Shown: positions 1 through 9,100 of the stretch, in pieces
Numbering within the stretch: the stretch's first letter is position 1
Layout: every line of letters begins with the position of its first letter
From: Gracilibacillus salitolerans
GTDB lineage: Bacteria > Bacillota > Bacilli > Bacillales > Amphibacillaceae
Length of the DNA: 64,000 nucleotides
Assembly: GCF_009650095.1 (NCBI RefSeq)
Contig: NZ_CP045915.1
Location: forward strand, 1,240,001 to 1,304,000
Reading direction: 5' to 3'
The notes under the pieces: generated by a model
Told to the model about the DNA's origin: nothing
Databases searched by the model: none
Seen by the model: the letters and a program-made list of their open reading frames with translations, nothing else
Made by a program: the position numbers and the translations under genes

Positions 1-761
1 TTATTTCCCCTATCATTTGGATGTTGTTTGTTTCGGTTAAGCCGAATGGTTTTTCTACAACTCAGCCATTAGAATGGTTTTTGCCACCGTATACGCTCTA
101 TAACTATGTAGATATTATGTTTGGTAGTTTAATCTTTCGTTGGTTATTTAATAGTTTAATTGTAGCGGTAATTACGACCGTTTTAACATTGATTATAACG
201 TCACTAGCGGCATTTGCTATTTCGCAAATGAAGTTTCGCTTCAAAAACTTTATCTTTATTTTCTTTCTATTGGGGTTAATGATTCCTGGAGAGGCAACCA
301 TTATCCCACTTTATGAGGTTGCAAAGAGCTTTGGATTGATAGATACGTATGCGGGTTTAATCTTACCGATGATAGCATCACCACTAGGTGTAATTATATT
401 GAAAAGCTTTTTTGATAATGTACCAAAAGAAGTAATCGAGAGTGCCATTATCGATGGATGTTCCTATTTTAAACTATTTTACAAGATAGTTTTACCATTA
501 GCGAAACCAGCCTTATCGGCGATAGGTATCTTTACTTTTATCGGTTCATGGAATAACTTTTTATGGCCATATTTATCGATACTGTCTGAGACCTTGTACA
601 CTTTACCAGTAGGTTTACCAGTATTTAATTCTACCTATTCACAAGCGTATGTACAGCCAATGACAGCAAATGCAATAGCATCTATACCAGTAATAATTGC
701 ATTCTTACTTTTTGAAAAACAAATTGTAAAAGGAATTAGCTTTACAGGAATTAAAGGATAA
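1..761 (+). CDS. Sugar ABC transporter permease, MalG type (5' end outside window)
   Basis: Inner-membrane permease of a CUT1-type carbohydrate ABC importer. The reading frame is already open at base 3 and encodes a typical MalG N-terminal stretch (ISPIIWMLFVSVKP), so the true start lies to the left and the methionine at base 21 is internal. About five hydrophobic segments follow. The cytoplasmic EAA loop that contacts the ATPase is clear: IESAIIDGCSYFKLFYKIVLPL, with the conserved Ala, Gly and Pro positions. The C-terminal GITGIKG-like ending (ISFTGIKG) is standard for MalG. It lies 15 bp upstream of a GH2 glycosidase and probably belongs to the same transcript, so the imported substrate is likely an oligosaccharide of that enzyme. 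The other transporter subunits must be to the left. Substrate is inferred only. Confidence 0.9.
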   Translation, partial: ISPIIWMLFVSVKPNGFSTTQPLEWFLPPYTLYNYVDIMFGSLIFRWLFNSLIVAVITTVLTLIITSLAAFAISQMKFRFKNFIFIFFLLGLMIPGEATIIPLYEVAKSFGLIDTYAGLILPMIASPLGVIILKSFFDNVPKEVIESAIIDGCSYFKLFYKIVLPLAKPALSAIGIFTFIGSWNNFLWPYLSILSETLYTLPVGLPVFNSTYSQAYVQPMTANAIASIPVIIAFLLFEKQIVKGISFTGIKG

Positions 762-776
762 CAAAGGAGAATTCAC

Positions 777-2537
777 ATGACAGAAAATACAATTACTTAT
801 CAAAGAACAGAATACCCACGACCGCAATTTCAACGTGATAGTTGGATCAATCTAAATGGAACATGGAAGTTCGCATTTGATGATCAAAATACAGGGGAAA
901 GTGATCAATGGCATCAGAATTTGACTGAAACAACGGATATACAAGTACCATTTACGTATGAAACAAAAGCAAGTGGTATAGGAGAAGAAAAATTCCACCC
1001 CTATGTATGGTATCAAAAATCATTTGAGGTACCAGTTGATCAAATTGGTAAAAAAGTGATGCTACGATTCCAGGCATCGGATTATCTGACAAAAGTATGG
1101 GTGAATGGGGAATATATAGGCAGTCATACAGGTGGAAATGCTGCATTTTCATTCGATATTACTAACGCTGTTAAAGCAAACGCAAAAAATGAACTCATTG
1201 TGAAAGTGGAGGATAGCAACAGCTGTTATCAACCGAGAGGGAAACAAAGATGGAGAGAGGATAATTTCGGTTGTTGGTATGTACAGACAACAGGGATTTG
1301 GCAAACGGTTTGGTTGGAATTTCTCGAAAATAGAAATATTGAAAATGTAAAGATTACACCGAATATCGATACGAATTCAGTAGTCTTTGATTACTCGATA
1401 GCAGGTAACATGGATGAACAACTTAGAGTAGAAACAACGATTTATTTTAAAGGCGAAAAAGTGAAACAATTTTCGTTCACACCAAACCGTTCTACGATGC
1501 ACTTTGAAGTAGATTTATTAGCTGAAATACATGAATGGAAGATTATGCACTGGGCACCTGAACATCCCAATTTATATGACGTGACCTTTTGTTTATATGA
1601 AAATGATCGGTTACTAGATGAAGTTAACTCCTATTTTGGTATGCGAAAAGTATCGATAAAAGATGGCAAAGTACTTCTAAACAACCGCCCTATCTATCAG
1701 AAGCTTTTATTAGATCAAGGGTATTGGTTAGACACGATGCTAACGCCACCTTCTGATGAAGCGATGATTGAAGACATCGAGAAAACACTGGAAATGGGTT
1801 TTAACGGGGTGCGGAAACACCAAAAATTAGAAGATGAACGCTTTTTGTATTGGTGTGATCGTAAAGGGTTATTGGTTTGGTCTGAGATGGCTGCAACGTA
1901 TGAGTATTCAGATCAAGCTGTGGAGAACTTTACCCAAGAGTGGTTAGACATTATGCAACAACATTATAATCATCCATCGATCATCACATGGGTGCCGTTT
2001 AATGAATCCTGGGGAGTGCCAAATATCGCAACTAATAAAAAAGAACAAGCTTTCACAGAGTCTATATACTATTTAACTAAATCGATTGATCCTGAGCGAC
2101 CTGTTATTGTCAATGATGGTTGGGAACATACGATTTCAGACATTATTACTCTACATGATTATGAGGAGTTTGGTGAAAGATTTTTAGATCGATATCAAGA
2201 TAAAGAAACCATTGTAAATAATGAAATACCTCATAATAATCATAAGTATGCTTTTGCTAATGGTTATGAGTACAAAGGGCAACCAATTATCATTTCCGAA
2301 TACGGTGGCATTGCTTTTAATGAAGGAAGCGGCTGGGGATATGGTAATCAAGTGGAAACAGAGGAACAATTTCTAAATCGTTACCGGAGTATTACGGATG
2401 CTATCAAAGAAATTCCATATATCTCGGGTTATTGTTATACACAAATAACAGATGTTCAACAAGAAATCAATGGTTTATTAAAAGAAGATCGAACTCCAAA
2501 AATTGCACTAGATAAAATAAAAGAAATCAATGATTAA
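777..2537 (+). CDS. Glycoside hydrolase family 2 (beta-galactosidase / glucuronidase / arabinopyranosidase-like)
   Basis: Retaining exo-glycosidase of family GH2, 586 residues. There is no signal peptide, so it is cytoplasmic and would act on imported oligosaccharides. Domain order is the usual one: an N-terminal jelly-roll sugar-binding domain (about 10-190, starting with the YPRPQFQR and NLNGTWKF signatures), an immunoglobulin-like domain (about 190-295), then the TIM barrel. The acid/base Glu410 lies in FNESWG and the nucleophile Glu508 in ISEYGG. It is shorter than LacZ (about 1000 residues) and closer to the 560-600 residue compact GH2 enzymes. The ribosome site AAAGGAG sits just before ATG. 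The GH43 enzymes downstream suggest a role in arabinan, galactan or xylan side-chain breakdown, but specificity cannot be read from sequence. Confidence 0.9.
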   Translation: MTENTITYQRTEYPRPQFQRDSWINLNGTWKFAFDDQNTGESDQWHQNLTETTDIQVPFTYETKASGIGEEKFHPYVWYQKSFEVPVDQIGKKVMLRFQASDYLTKVWVNGEYIGSHTGGNAAFSFDITNAVKANAKNELIVKVEDSNSCYQPRGKQRWREDNFGCWYVQTTGIWQTVWLEFLENRNIENVKITPNIDTNSVVFDYSIAGNMDEQLRVETTIYFKGEKVKQFSFTPNRSTMHFEVDLLAEIHEWKIMHWAPEHPNLYDVTFCLYENDRLLDEVNSYFGMRKVSIKDGKVLLNNRPIYQKLLLDQGYWLDTMLTPPSDEAMIEDIEKTLEMGFNGVRKHQKLEDERFLYWCDRKGLLVWSEMAATYEYSDQAVENFTQEWLDIMQQHYNHPSIITWVPFNESWGVPNIATNKKEQAFTESIYYLTKSIDPERPVIVNDGWEHTISDIITLHDYEEFGERFLDRYQDKETIVNNEIPHNNHKYAFANGYEYKGQPIIISEYGGIAFNEGSGWGYGNQVETEEQFLNRYRSITDAIKEIPYISGYCYTQITDVQQEINGLLKEDRTPKIALDKIKEIND

Positions 2538-2545
2538 AACTTCTA

Positions 2546-2576
2546 AGGGATTGTTCTAAGCCAAAGAGCAATCCCT
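2546..2576 (+). terminator. Terminator-like hairpin after the GH2 gene
   Basis: Twelve-base stem AGGGATTGTTCT / AGAGCAATCCCT with one G-U pair, followed by the short U-rich tail ATTTATC. It closes the ABC permease-GH2 transcript. Confidence 0.65.
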
Positions 2577-2578
2577 AT

Positions 2579-2719
2579 TTATCACGATGCTAATCGTCCG
2601 TAAAATCCCCACTTCAAGGTTCGAGTAAATCAAAGAAGCTAAGTGGGGGATATAACGGACGCTAACACCCTGATAAGATTCACTAACCATCAGTGGGGGT
2701 CAAAAACCCCCACTGATGG
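2579..2719. repeat. Large imperfect palindrome plus a perfect 14-bp hairpin
   Basis: Two adjacent structures fill this intergenic space. The first is an imperfect palindrome of roughly 100 nt: CGTCCGT and ATCCCCACTT on the left pair with AAGTGGGGGAT and ACGGACG on the right (2595-2614 with 2641-2661). The similarity continues outward (TTATCACGATG with CACCCTGATAA). The second is a perfect 14-bp stem, CCATCAGTGGGGGT with ACCCCCACTGATGG (2687-2700 and 2706-2719), around a CAAAA loop. It is GC-rich against AT-rich surroundings and has no ORF, so it resembles a dispersed intergenic repeat or a structured RNA. No second copy is present in this window. Confidence 0.55.
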
Positions 2720-2746
2720 AAGTGTCACTTTATAAATTTTAAGGGA

Positions 2747-3820
2747 GTGATTGTCATAAATGGTCGCGACCATTCTGTTGATTATTTTAAAGGGCTTTTA
2801 GTGATTGGTATGGTATATACCCACGTACTTCAATTTTTCAGTGATGAATCTATTTTTTTATCGATTCCATATATTACGCAATTTTTTAATTTAATTACCT
2901 TTTCAGGATTTGTATTTTGCTTTGGATATGTGTGTCAACTAGCTTATTATTGTAAGCCTTTTCGATCTGTTTATCAGAAAATGCTGATGAATGGGTTAAA
3001 GACACTATTGGCATTTTATTTATCAGGTATAGCCTTTCAAGTATATGTTGGCAATCAACCACTAGATAGCGAAACAATTATGCCAATTTTGCTCTTGCAA
3101 GCTATTCCTGGCTGGTCTGAATTTTTAGTTTCTTTTTCTTTGATTATTCTTTTGGGACTGGCATTATTTCATGTTTTCAGATGGATTTCTAATCGACCGC
3201 TTTTGTTTTGGGTTATATGCGCTCTTCTTTTACTAACGACTTGGATTGACTATAGTATAGTAACGATTCCGCAACTAGGGTTATTAGTAGGAACAACAGA
3301 CATTGTAACCTATCCAGTTGTACAATATTTGCCATTTTATCTGATTGGTGTCTATTTTGCGAAATACCGAATCGGTTTCCAGTTGAAATATTTATTCATT
3401 TCTTCAGTTGGTACGCTTCTTTTTATCTATTATCTCTTAACAAGGGATATGCAGTTACCTGAAAGATTTCCACCGAGTATATTTTGGATTATGGGACCAA
3501 CTTTGATTCTTTATGTCTATTACCTTCTTTCAAAGGTATTGGATCGTTGGCAAAAGGGATTAGGAATACTAAGGTTGATGGGAGAAAACGTACTTGTCTA
3601 CTTACTGCTCAGTAACCTATTTATTTTTTCTTTGGATAGCTCATTACATTTATTTTTGATCGGACCATGGAAGGGATTCTTCTTTAGTCTCATGCTATTA
3701 TTAGTGATTACTTTTTTCATTACGTTAACGAATAAAGTACCAAGAAACCAGTCACGATTAAAGGTTACACGAAATAAGGCAGAACAAGATCAGCCTACCC
3801 AAAAAATAACTAGTGGTTAA
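2747..3820 (+). CDS. Membrane acyltransferase, acyltransferase-3 (OafA/WecH-like) family
   Basis: Integral membrane protein of about 357 residues with roughly ten hydrophobic helices and a basic C-terminal tail. The N-terminus GRDHSVDYFKGLLVIGMVYTH matches the acyltransferase-3 signature (Arg, then Asp followed by a helix ending in the catalytic-type His). Members move acetyl or other acyl groups onto cell-surface polysaccharides or exported sugars. The acceptor here is unknown. The start is unclear: the only standard start, GTG at 2747, overlaps the ribosome site AAGGGAGTGA (2741-2750), so initiation may occur at a non-standard ATT (2750) or ATA (2756). It stands between GH2 and secreted GH43 genes but is separated from GH2 by a terminator. 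Confidence 0.75.
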   Translation: MIVINGRDHSVDYFKGLLVIGMVYTHVLQFFSDESIFLSIPYITQFFNLITFSGFVFCFGYVCQLAYYCKPFRSVYQKMLMNGLKTLLAFYLSGIAFQVYVGNQPLDSETIMPILLLQAIPGWSEFLVSFSLIILLGLALFHVFRWISNRPLLFWVICALLLLTTWIDYSIVTIPQLGLLVGTTDIVTYPVVQYLPFYLIGVYFAKYRIGFQLKYLFISSVGTLLFIYYLLTRDMQLPERFPPSIFWIMGPTLILYVYYLLSKVLDRWQKGLGILRLMGENVLVYLLLSNLFIFSLDSSLHLFLIGPWKGFFFSLMLLLVITFFITLTNKVPRNQSRLKVTRNKAEQDQPTQKITSG

Positions 3821-3930
3821 AATCTAGCAACTTTTTCACTAGTTTATCAAAGGGGGTGATTTATTCAGGAAAGGTGGTCAAGAAAAATGACTATATTATT
3901 TTTATCAAACGAAAAAAAGGAGTGCCTTTA

Positions 3931-6081
3931 TTGAAAAAAATGGTTGGTTTACTGTTTATTACTGTCTTAGTGCTATCTCTAAATGTTTTAAGTAAAGATT
4001 CTAGTATTCTAGCATCATCAGATCCTATCCAAATAGATGGGAATGACAAACCCGGAAATGAACAATTACCAGATGAATTAAAGGAACTAAAGCAATTTAA
4101 GTTGGAATTGGATGATAGTTCGCTTGAAAGTGGCTCGTATCATGATGGAACGATTCATATTGACTTTCATGACAGTAAAACATTTGATTGGCAGTCTGAT
4201 ATTGGCATAAAGTATGTATTTGTTAAAGGTGGTAATGCAGGAAATCTCTATAGTTATAATCAGGAGGATACAATGGATTATGAGTTAAACGCTCCAAAAA
4301 ATAACGGTGAACAACAAGCAGACATCGGTCACATAACATTTTACTACGAGGAAGAACCAGCACAACTATTTGAAAATCCTGTGATAGGTAATGGGGCAGA
4401 CCCGTGGATTGTAAGACATACAGATGGCTATTATTACTATACAAATACGACCGGGAACAATATAACCATTTGGAAATCCAAAACAATTTCAGGGTTACAA
4501 AATGCAGAGAGTAAAGTTGTTTGGACGCCAGAACAAGGAGCCCCTAATAGTGCACATATATGGGCACCAGAAATCCACTTTATTGATGACAAATGGTATA
4601 TCTACTTTGCCGCCTCAGGTGGTGACATGGAAAAACAACGCATGCATGTACTAGAATCAGAAACATCTGATCCATTTAGTGACTATTCTTACCCAGAAGG
4701 GACTATCTATGGAAAGATAACGACACCTTCTGATAAATGGGCAATTGATGGAACGATTTTGGAAATGGATGGCGAGTACTACTTTGCTTGGTCTGGTTGG
4801 GAAGGTGATGTCAATGTGCGTCAGGATATTTATATTGCGCCAATGGCGAATCCATGGACGATAAGCGGTGAAAGAGTAGAATTATCAAGACCAGAATATG
4901 ATTGGGAAAAGATCGGGGAACCACTTATCAATGAAGGTCCACAATTTTTAAGAAATAATGACGGCGAGCTATTCCTGATTTATTCTGCTAGTGGAAGTTG
5001 GACCGACGATTATAAATTAGGGATGTTAACATTTACTGGATCAGACCCACTTGACCCTGACGCATGGGAGAAGAGTTCGGAACCTGTATTTGAAAAAGAT
5101 CCGGAAGTTGGTGTCTATGGTCCTGGACATAATGGTTTCTTTAAATCACCAGATGGAACGGAGGATTGGATCATTTACCATGGTGCAAAATTTCAGGGAT
5201 CAGGTTGGGATCGAAATGTAAGAATGCAAAAATTCACTTGGAATGATGACGGTACACCAAACTTTGGCAAACCTGTCGCAACTGGAACATTACTAGAGGT
5301 TCCATCAGGTGAACAGGCAGGAACGCTAACGCCTGCACTTCCAGTAGGTCATAAATTTGAAGCAGAAGATGCTACGGTTAATCGTGCCAGCATAGTAGAG
5401 AATACATCGGCTTCCAATGGAGCAAAGGTTGGTTATATTGATTATGCTGATAGTTTTATAGAATTTGATGTGGATCTTCCAGCGGGAGATTACACATTGA
5501 AAGTCAGATATGCAAATGGTATGGGAGAACCATCTTCCCATCATGTCTCTGTAAACGATAATCCAATGGGTGAAGTTATTTATAATAGCTATGGCTGGGA
5601 TAGCTGGTATTTTGCTGAAAAAGATATTAGTCTCGATAGCCAAGAAAATAAAATTAGACTAACAAAAGGAAATCTATTTGCAGAGATTGATTTTATTGAA
5701 CTAGTTCCAAAAAATCCAGAATTTAGATATGAAGCAGAACATGCAAAATTAAGTAACGTAACCATTATTAATACGTTTGCTGTATCCAATAAGCAGAAAG
5801 TGAACTTTACTAGTAATGATAGTAATTTGGAGTATCGGATAAATGTGGAAGAATCAGGAACATACAACTTACATCTAACCTATAGCAACGATACCAATGA
5901 TATCAGTACACAGGAAGTTATTATTAACAACAATGAATTGGGTGAAATAGAGTTTCCGCCAACTGGTGATAAGTTGGATAATGTCTCTATCCCAGTAGAG
6001 TTAGAAGCGGGAATACAGACGATTACATTATCACAAAACACGGGAGAATTAGCTTTAGATTATATGCAATTAACACAATAA
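3931..6081 (+). CDS. Secreted GH43 arabinosidase/xylosidase with two CBM6/35-like modules
   Basis: Secreted enzyme of 716 residues. I place the start at TTG 3931, which has AAAAGGAG eight bases upstream and opens a normal signal peptide (MKKMVGLLFITVLVLSL). The frame is open further left to 3856, but without signal-peptide logic. Residues about 45-140 form a small beta-rich domain (IKYVFVKGGNAGNLYSY, later GHITFYYEE) of a type I associate with secreted surface proteins. Residues about 147-460 are a five-bladed GH43 catalytic domain with catalytic triad candidates Asp157 (GADPWIV), Asp273 (AIDGTI) and Glu335 (INEGPQ). Two jelly-roll carbohydrate-binding modules follow, starting at about 474 (FEAEDAT) and 599 (YEAEHAK). 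Likely substrates are arabinan or arabinoxylan; the exact activity is inferred. Confidence 0.88.
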   Translation: MKKMVGLLFITVLVLSLNVLSKDSSILASSDPIQIDGNDKPGNEQLPDELKELKQFKLELDDSSLESGSYHDGTIHIDFHDSKTFDWQSDIGIKYVFVKGGNAGNLYSYNQEDTMDYELNAPKNNGEQQADIGHITFYYEEEPAQLFENPVIGNGADPWIVRHTDGYYYYTNTTGNNITIWKSKTISGLQNAESKVVWTPEQGAPNSAHIWAPEIHFIDDKWYIYFAASGGDMEKQRMHVLESETSDPFSDYSYPEGTIYGKITTPSDKWAIDGTILEMDGEYYFAWSGWEGDVNVRQDIYIAPMANPWTISGERVELSRPEYDWEKIGEPLINEGPQFLRNNDGELFLIYSASGSWTDDYKLGMLTFTGSDPLDPDAWEKSSEPVFEKDPEVGVYGPGHNGFFKSPDGTEDWIIYHGAKFQGSGWDRNVRMQKFTWNDDGTPNFGKPVATGTLLEVPSGEQAGTLTPALPVGHKFEAEDATVNRASIVENTSASNGAKVGYIDYADSFIEFDVDLPAGDYTLKVRYANGMGEPSSHHVSVNDNPMGEVIYNSYGWDSWYFAEKDISLDSQENKIRLTKGNLFAEIDFIELVPKNPEFRYEAEHAKLSNVTIINTFAVSNKQKVNFTSNDSNLEYRINVEESGTYNLHLTYSNDTNDISTQEVIINNNELGEIEFPPTGDKLDNVSIPVELEAGIQTITLSQNTGELALDYMQLTQ

Positions 6082-6088
6082 TTTAATA

Positions 6089-6120
6089 GCCATCTGACCT
6101 AAGATACTAGGTTAGATGGC
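6089..6120 (+). terminator. Intercistronic hairpin between the two GH43 genes
   Basis: Stem GCCATCTGACCT / AGGTTAGATGGC (12 bp, one G-U) with an 8-nt loop but only a weak U tail. It may be a partial terminator or an mRNA-stabilising hairpin that sets the ratio of the two secreted enzymes. Confidence 0.5.
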
Positions 6121-6158
6121 AGTTCTATCAAATAAAATAAAAAAAGGAGAATACTACT

Positions 6159-9100
6159 TTGAAATTATTTCGAATATTTCTTTTCTTTGCTGGAATTTTG
6201 GCGATACCAAGTATGTCGTTTGCTTATAGTAATCCATTTGATGATTTACCTGAATCTTGGAAATGGGATGACGGAGTCTTTTATGGTGAAGGCGATCCTT
6301 ATATTTTAAACCACAATGGAACGTATTATCTTTATGTAAGTACAGTTGACGATAAAAGCGGTGTGAAGGCGTGGACATCAGAAGATCTAGTCAATTGGGA
6401 ATATGCCGGCCTTGTTACAGAAGAGCCAAGTACATTAGCTGCCTATGCTCCAGAAGTTACCTATTGGAATGGTGCATTTTATATGTATACTTCACCTGGA
6501 GGAAATGGACATTACGTCTATAAAAGTGAAAGCCCCCTAGGTCCTTTTGAGTTGCAGACTGAAAACCTCGGCATGGGTATTGATGGCCATGTATTTATTG
6601 ATGATGATGGTCAGTGGTATTTTTATGGTACCGGTCAGGATTATATCAGTGCACATGAAATGGAAGACCCTTATACATTTGGCCCGGAAATAAACACTGG
6701 TGCGGAAATGAATGGTTGGACAGAAGGGGCGACCGTATTCAAAAGACATGGACATTATTATATGACGTATACTGGTAATCATGTCTGGAGTAACGCCTAT
6801 AGAATTGACTATGCTACAAGTGACTCACCAACCGATAACTTTGAAGGAAGCGATTCTCAAAATCCGATCTTAATTAACTCGGAAGGATCAAATGTTGGAT
6901 TAGGCCATAATTCAATAATAAGTGGCCCGGATCTTGATTCAGAGTTTATTGTCTATCATAGTCATGCAAAGCCGGGAAGATTTATGAATATCGACCGGAT
7001 TGGCTGGAATGGCGGTAAAATGGTCGTGCTCGGACCAACTACATCTGAACAGTCTGATCCACAATTACCGGATTTTAATGATCGTTTTAAACGAGAGGAA
7101 GTTGGTTCAGAATGGTCTACAATTAATGGTGGAGATTGGTCGATTGTAAACAATGATGACTTATACGCAATGGAACAAGCTACAATCGATGACGATTCAT
7201 GGTATCGACAAGTAACTGCACATAAGACAGAGGCGAATTATACAGCAGAATTCAATGCCAACATGATAGAAAAAGGAGATAGCTCTAATCCACGTTTTGG
7301 TGCAGTATTCTCCTATCAAGATGAGGATAATTATGGACTTGCTGTATTAAGCCCTGATAACAATAGACTGGAAACCTTTTTTCGTGTGGATGGTGTAGAG
7401 CTAGAATGGGAAACATCATCACTACCTGAAGACTTTGATTATACAGCTTTGCACAAAATAAGAGTAGAAAAAGAAGATACAGAATTCAAGATTTATGTAG
7501 ATGGCATGCATAAACAAACGAGGGACATTAAAGATCTAGTGGGTGGAAAGATTGGCTACACGACGATGGACGTTCATGCTTCCTTTGGTTATATCGCAAC
7601 GAGTAATCAAGTGAATGGAAGTAATATATTTGATGTGTACAAGCCTTTACCAGGTACCATCGAGGCTGTTCATTATAATTCCGGTGGGGAAGGAAAAGGA
7701 TATCATTCCACAAAAGATGAAGTATCAGATACTTACCGAAAAGATCACGTTAACATCGGTCCTAATCCTGAAGGTGGCTTAAGTGTGAATTCCCTACAAC
7801 AAGAAGAATGGCTTAATTATAACGTCAATATCGAGGAAGAAGCTACCTACGACTTTAACATAAGAATGGCAACAGCTGAAGAAGGTTCAAAAGTGAGGCT
7901 GTCGTTAGATGATGATACGGACTTAACTGGTGTTGTAGACGTTCCAAATACAGAGGATCAGTGGCAGAACATTTCGATTGATAAAGTCTCACTACCTCAA
8001 GGAAAACATTCTATTAAGGTAGAAGTAATCGAAGGGGAAGTAAATTTTGCCAGCTTTGATGTGATCAAACATCAGCCTGTATCCCTTTTGTTCGATGATT
8101 TTAATGACGGTTTAGACACTGGCTGGGATAGATATGAAGGTTCTTGGAGAGTCGATACAAATATGGATTCAGCAAGCGCGTTCGATGCCCCTAAACCAAT
8201 TCCAGGTTCGATTGAAGCAGCTTATTATCTTCCTGGTGGTGAAGGAGTAGGATATCATGATCGAACGACAGAAAACATCGGTGGTGAACTGAGAACAGAT
8301 TCAGTCGATATTAGAGAAAAGCCGGGTGGAGGTTATGTTGTTGGCTGGAATCAAACCGATGAATGGTTAAAGTATAATGCAGATATCCAAGAAAGTGGAT
8401 TATACAATTTAGAAATTGAATTGGCTACAACTTTTACCGATGCAGAAGTGAGACTATGGTTAGATGATGACATCGATCTTACAGGTGTCGTAGATGTCCC
8501 GAATACAGGAGGTTGGAATAATTGGCAAACACTTACGATCAAAGACATAGAGCTTCCAGAAGGTGAACATACCTTAAAATTAGAAATTGTTACGGGGGAA
8601 TTTGATATTTCCACCCTTAACTTTAGATCGTTCGATGTACACAAAGCCTTACCAGGAATGATCGAAGCAATTGATTATAATTTAGGTGGCGAAGGAGTTG
8701 CCTATCATGATAAGACAGAAACAAATGCCGGTGGCGAATTTAGAGATGACGGAGTCGATATTAAACAAGATCCTGAAGGTGGATTTGCCATCGACAGTTT
8801 TGAAGAAGGTGAATGGATAAATTACAATGTCAACGTGGCTGAAACAGGTCAATATGATCTTGATTTGATAGCTGATAATGCAAATGAAAATACACAAGTA
8901 AGAATTCTGTTAAATGATGAAACAGATGTAACCGGTAATGTTGATATTCCTGTTACAGAAACCGATACGTGGATGCAAGTACCTATAAAAGACCTTGAAC
9001 TACCTGAAGGAAAACACACATTAAAAATAGAGGTTGTTTCTGGTGAACTGTCCTTTTCCAAAATGATCTTCCACACATTTGATCAACATTATGAATTACC

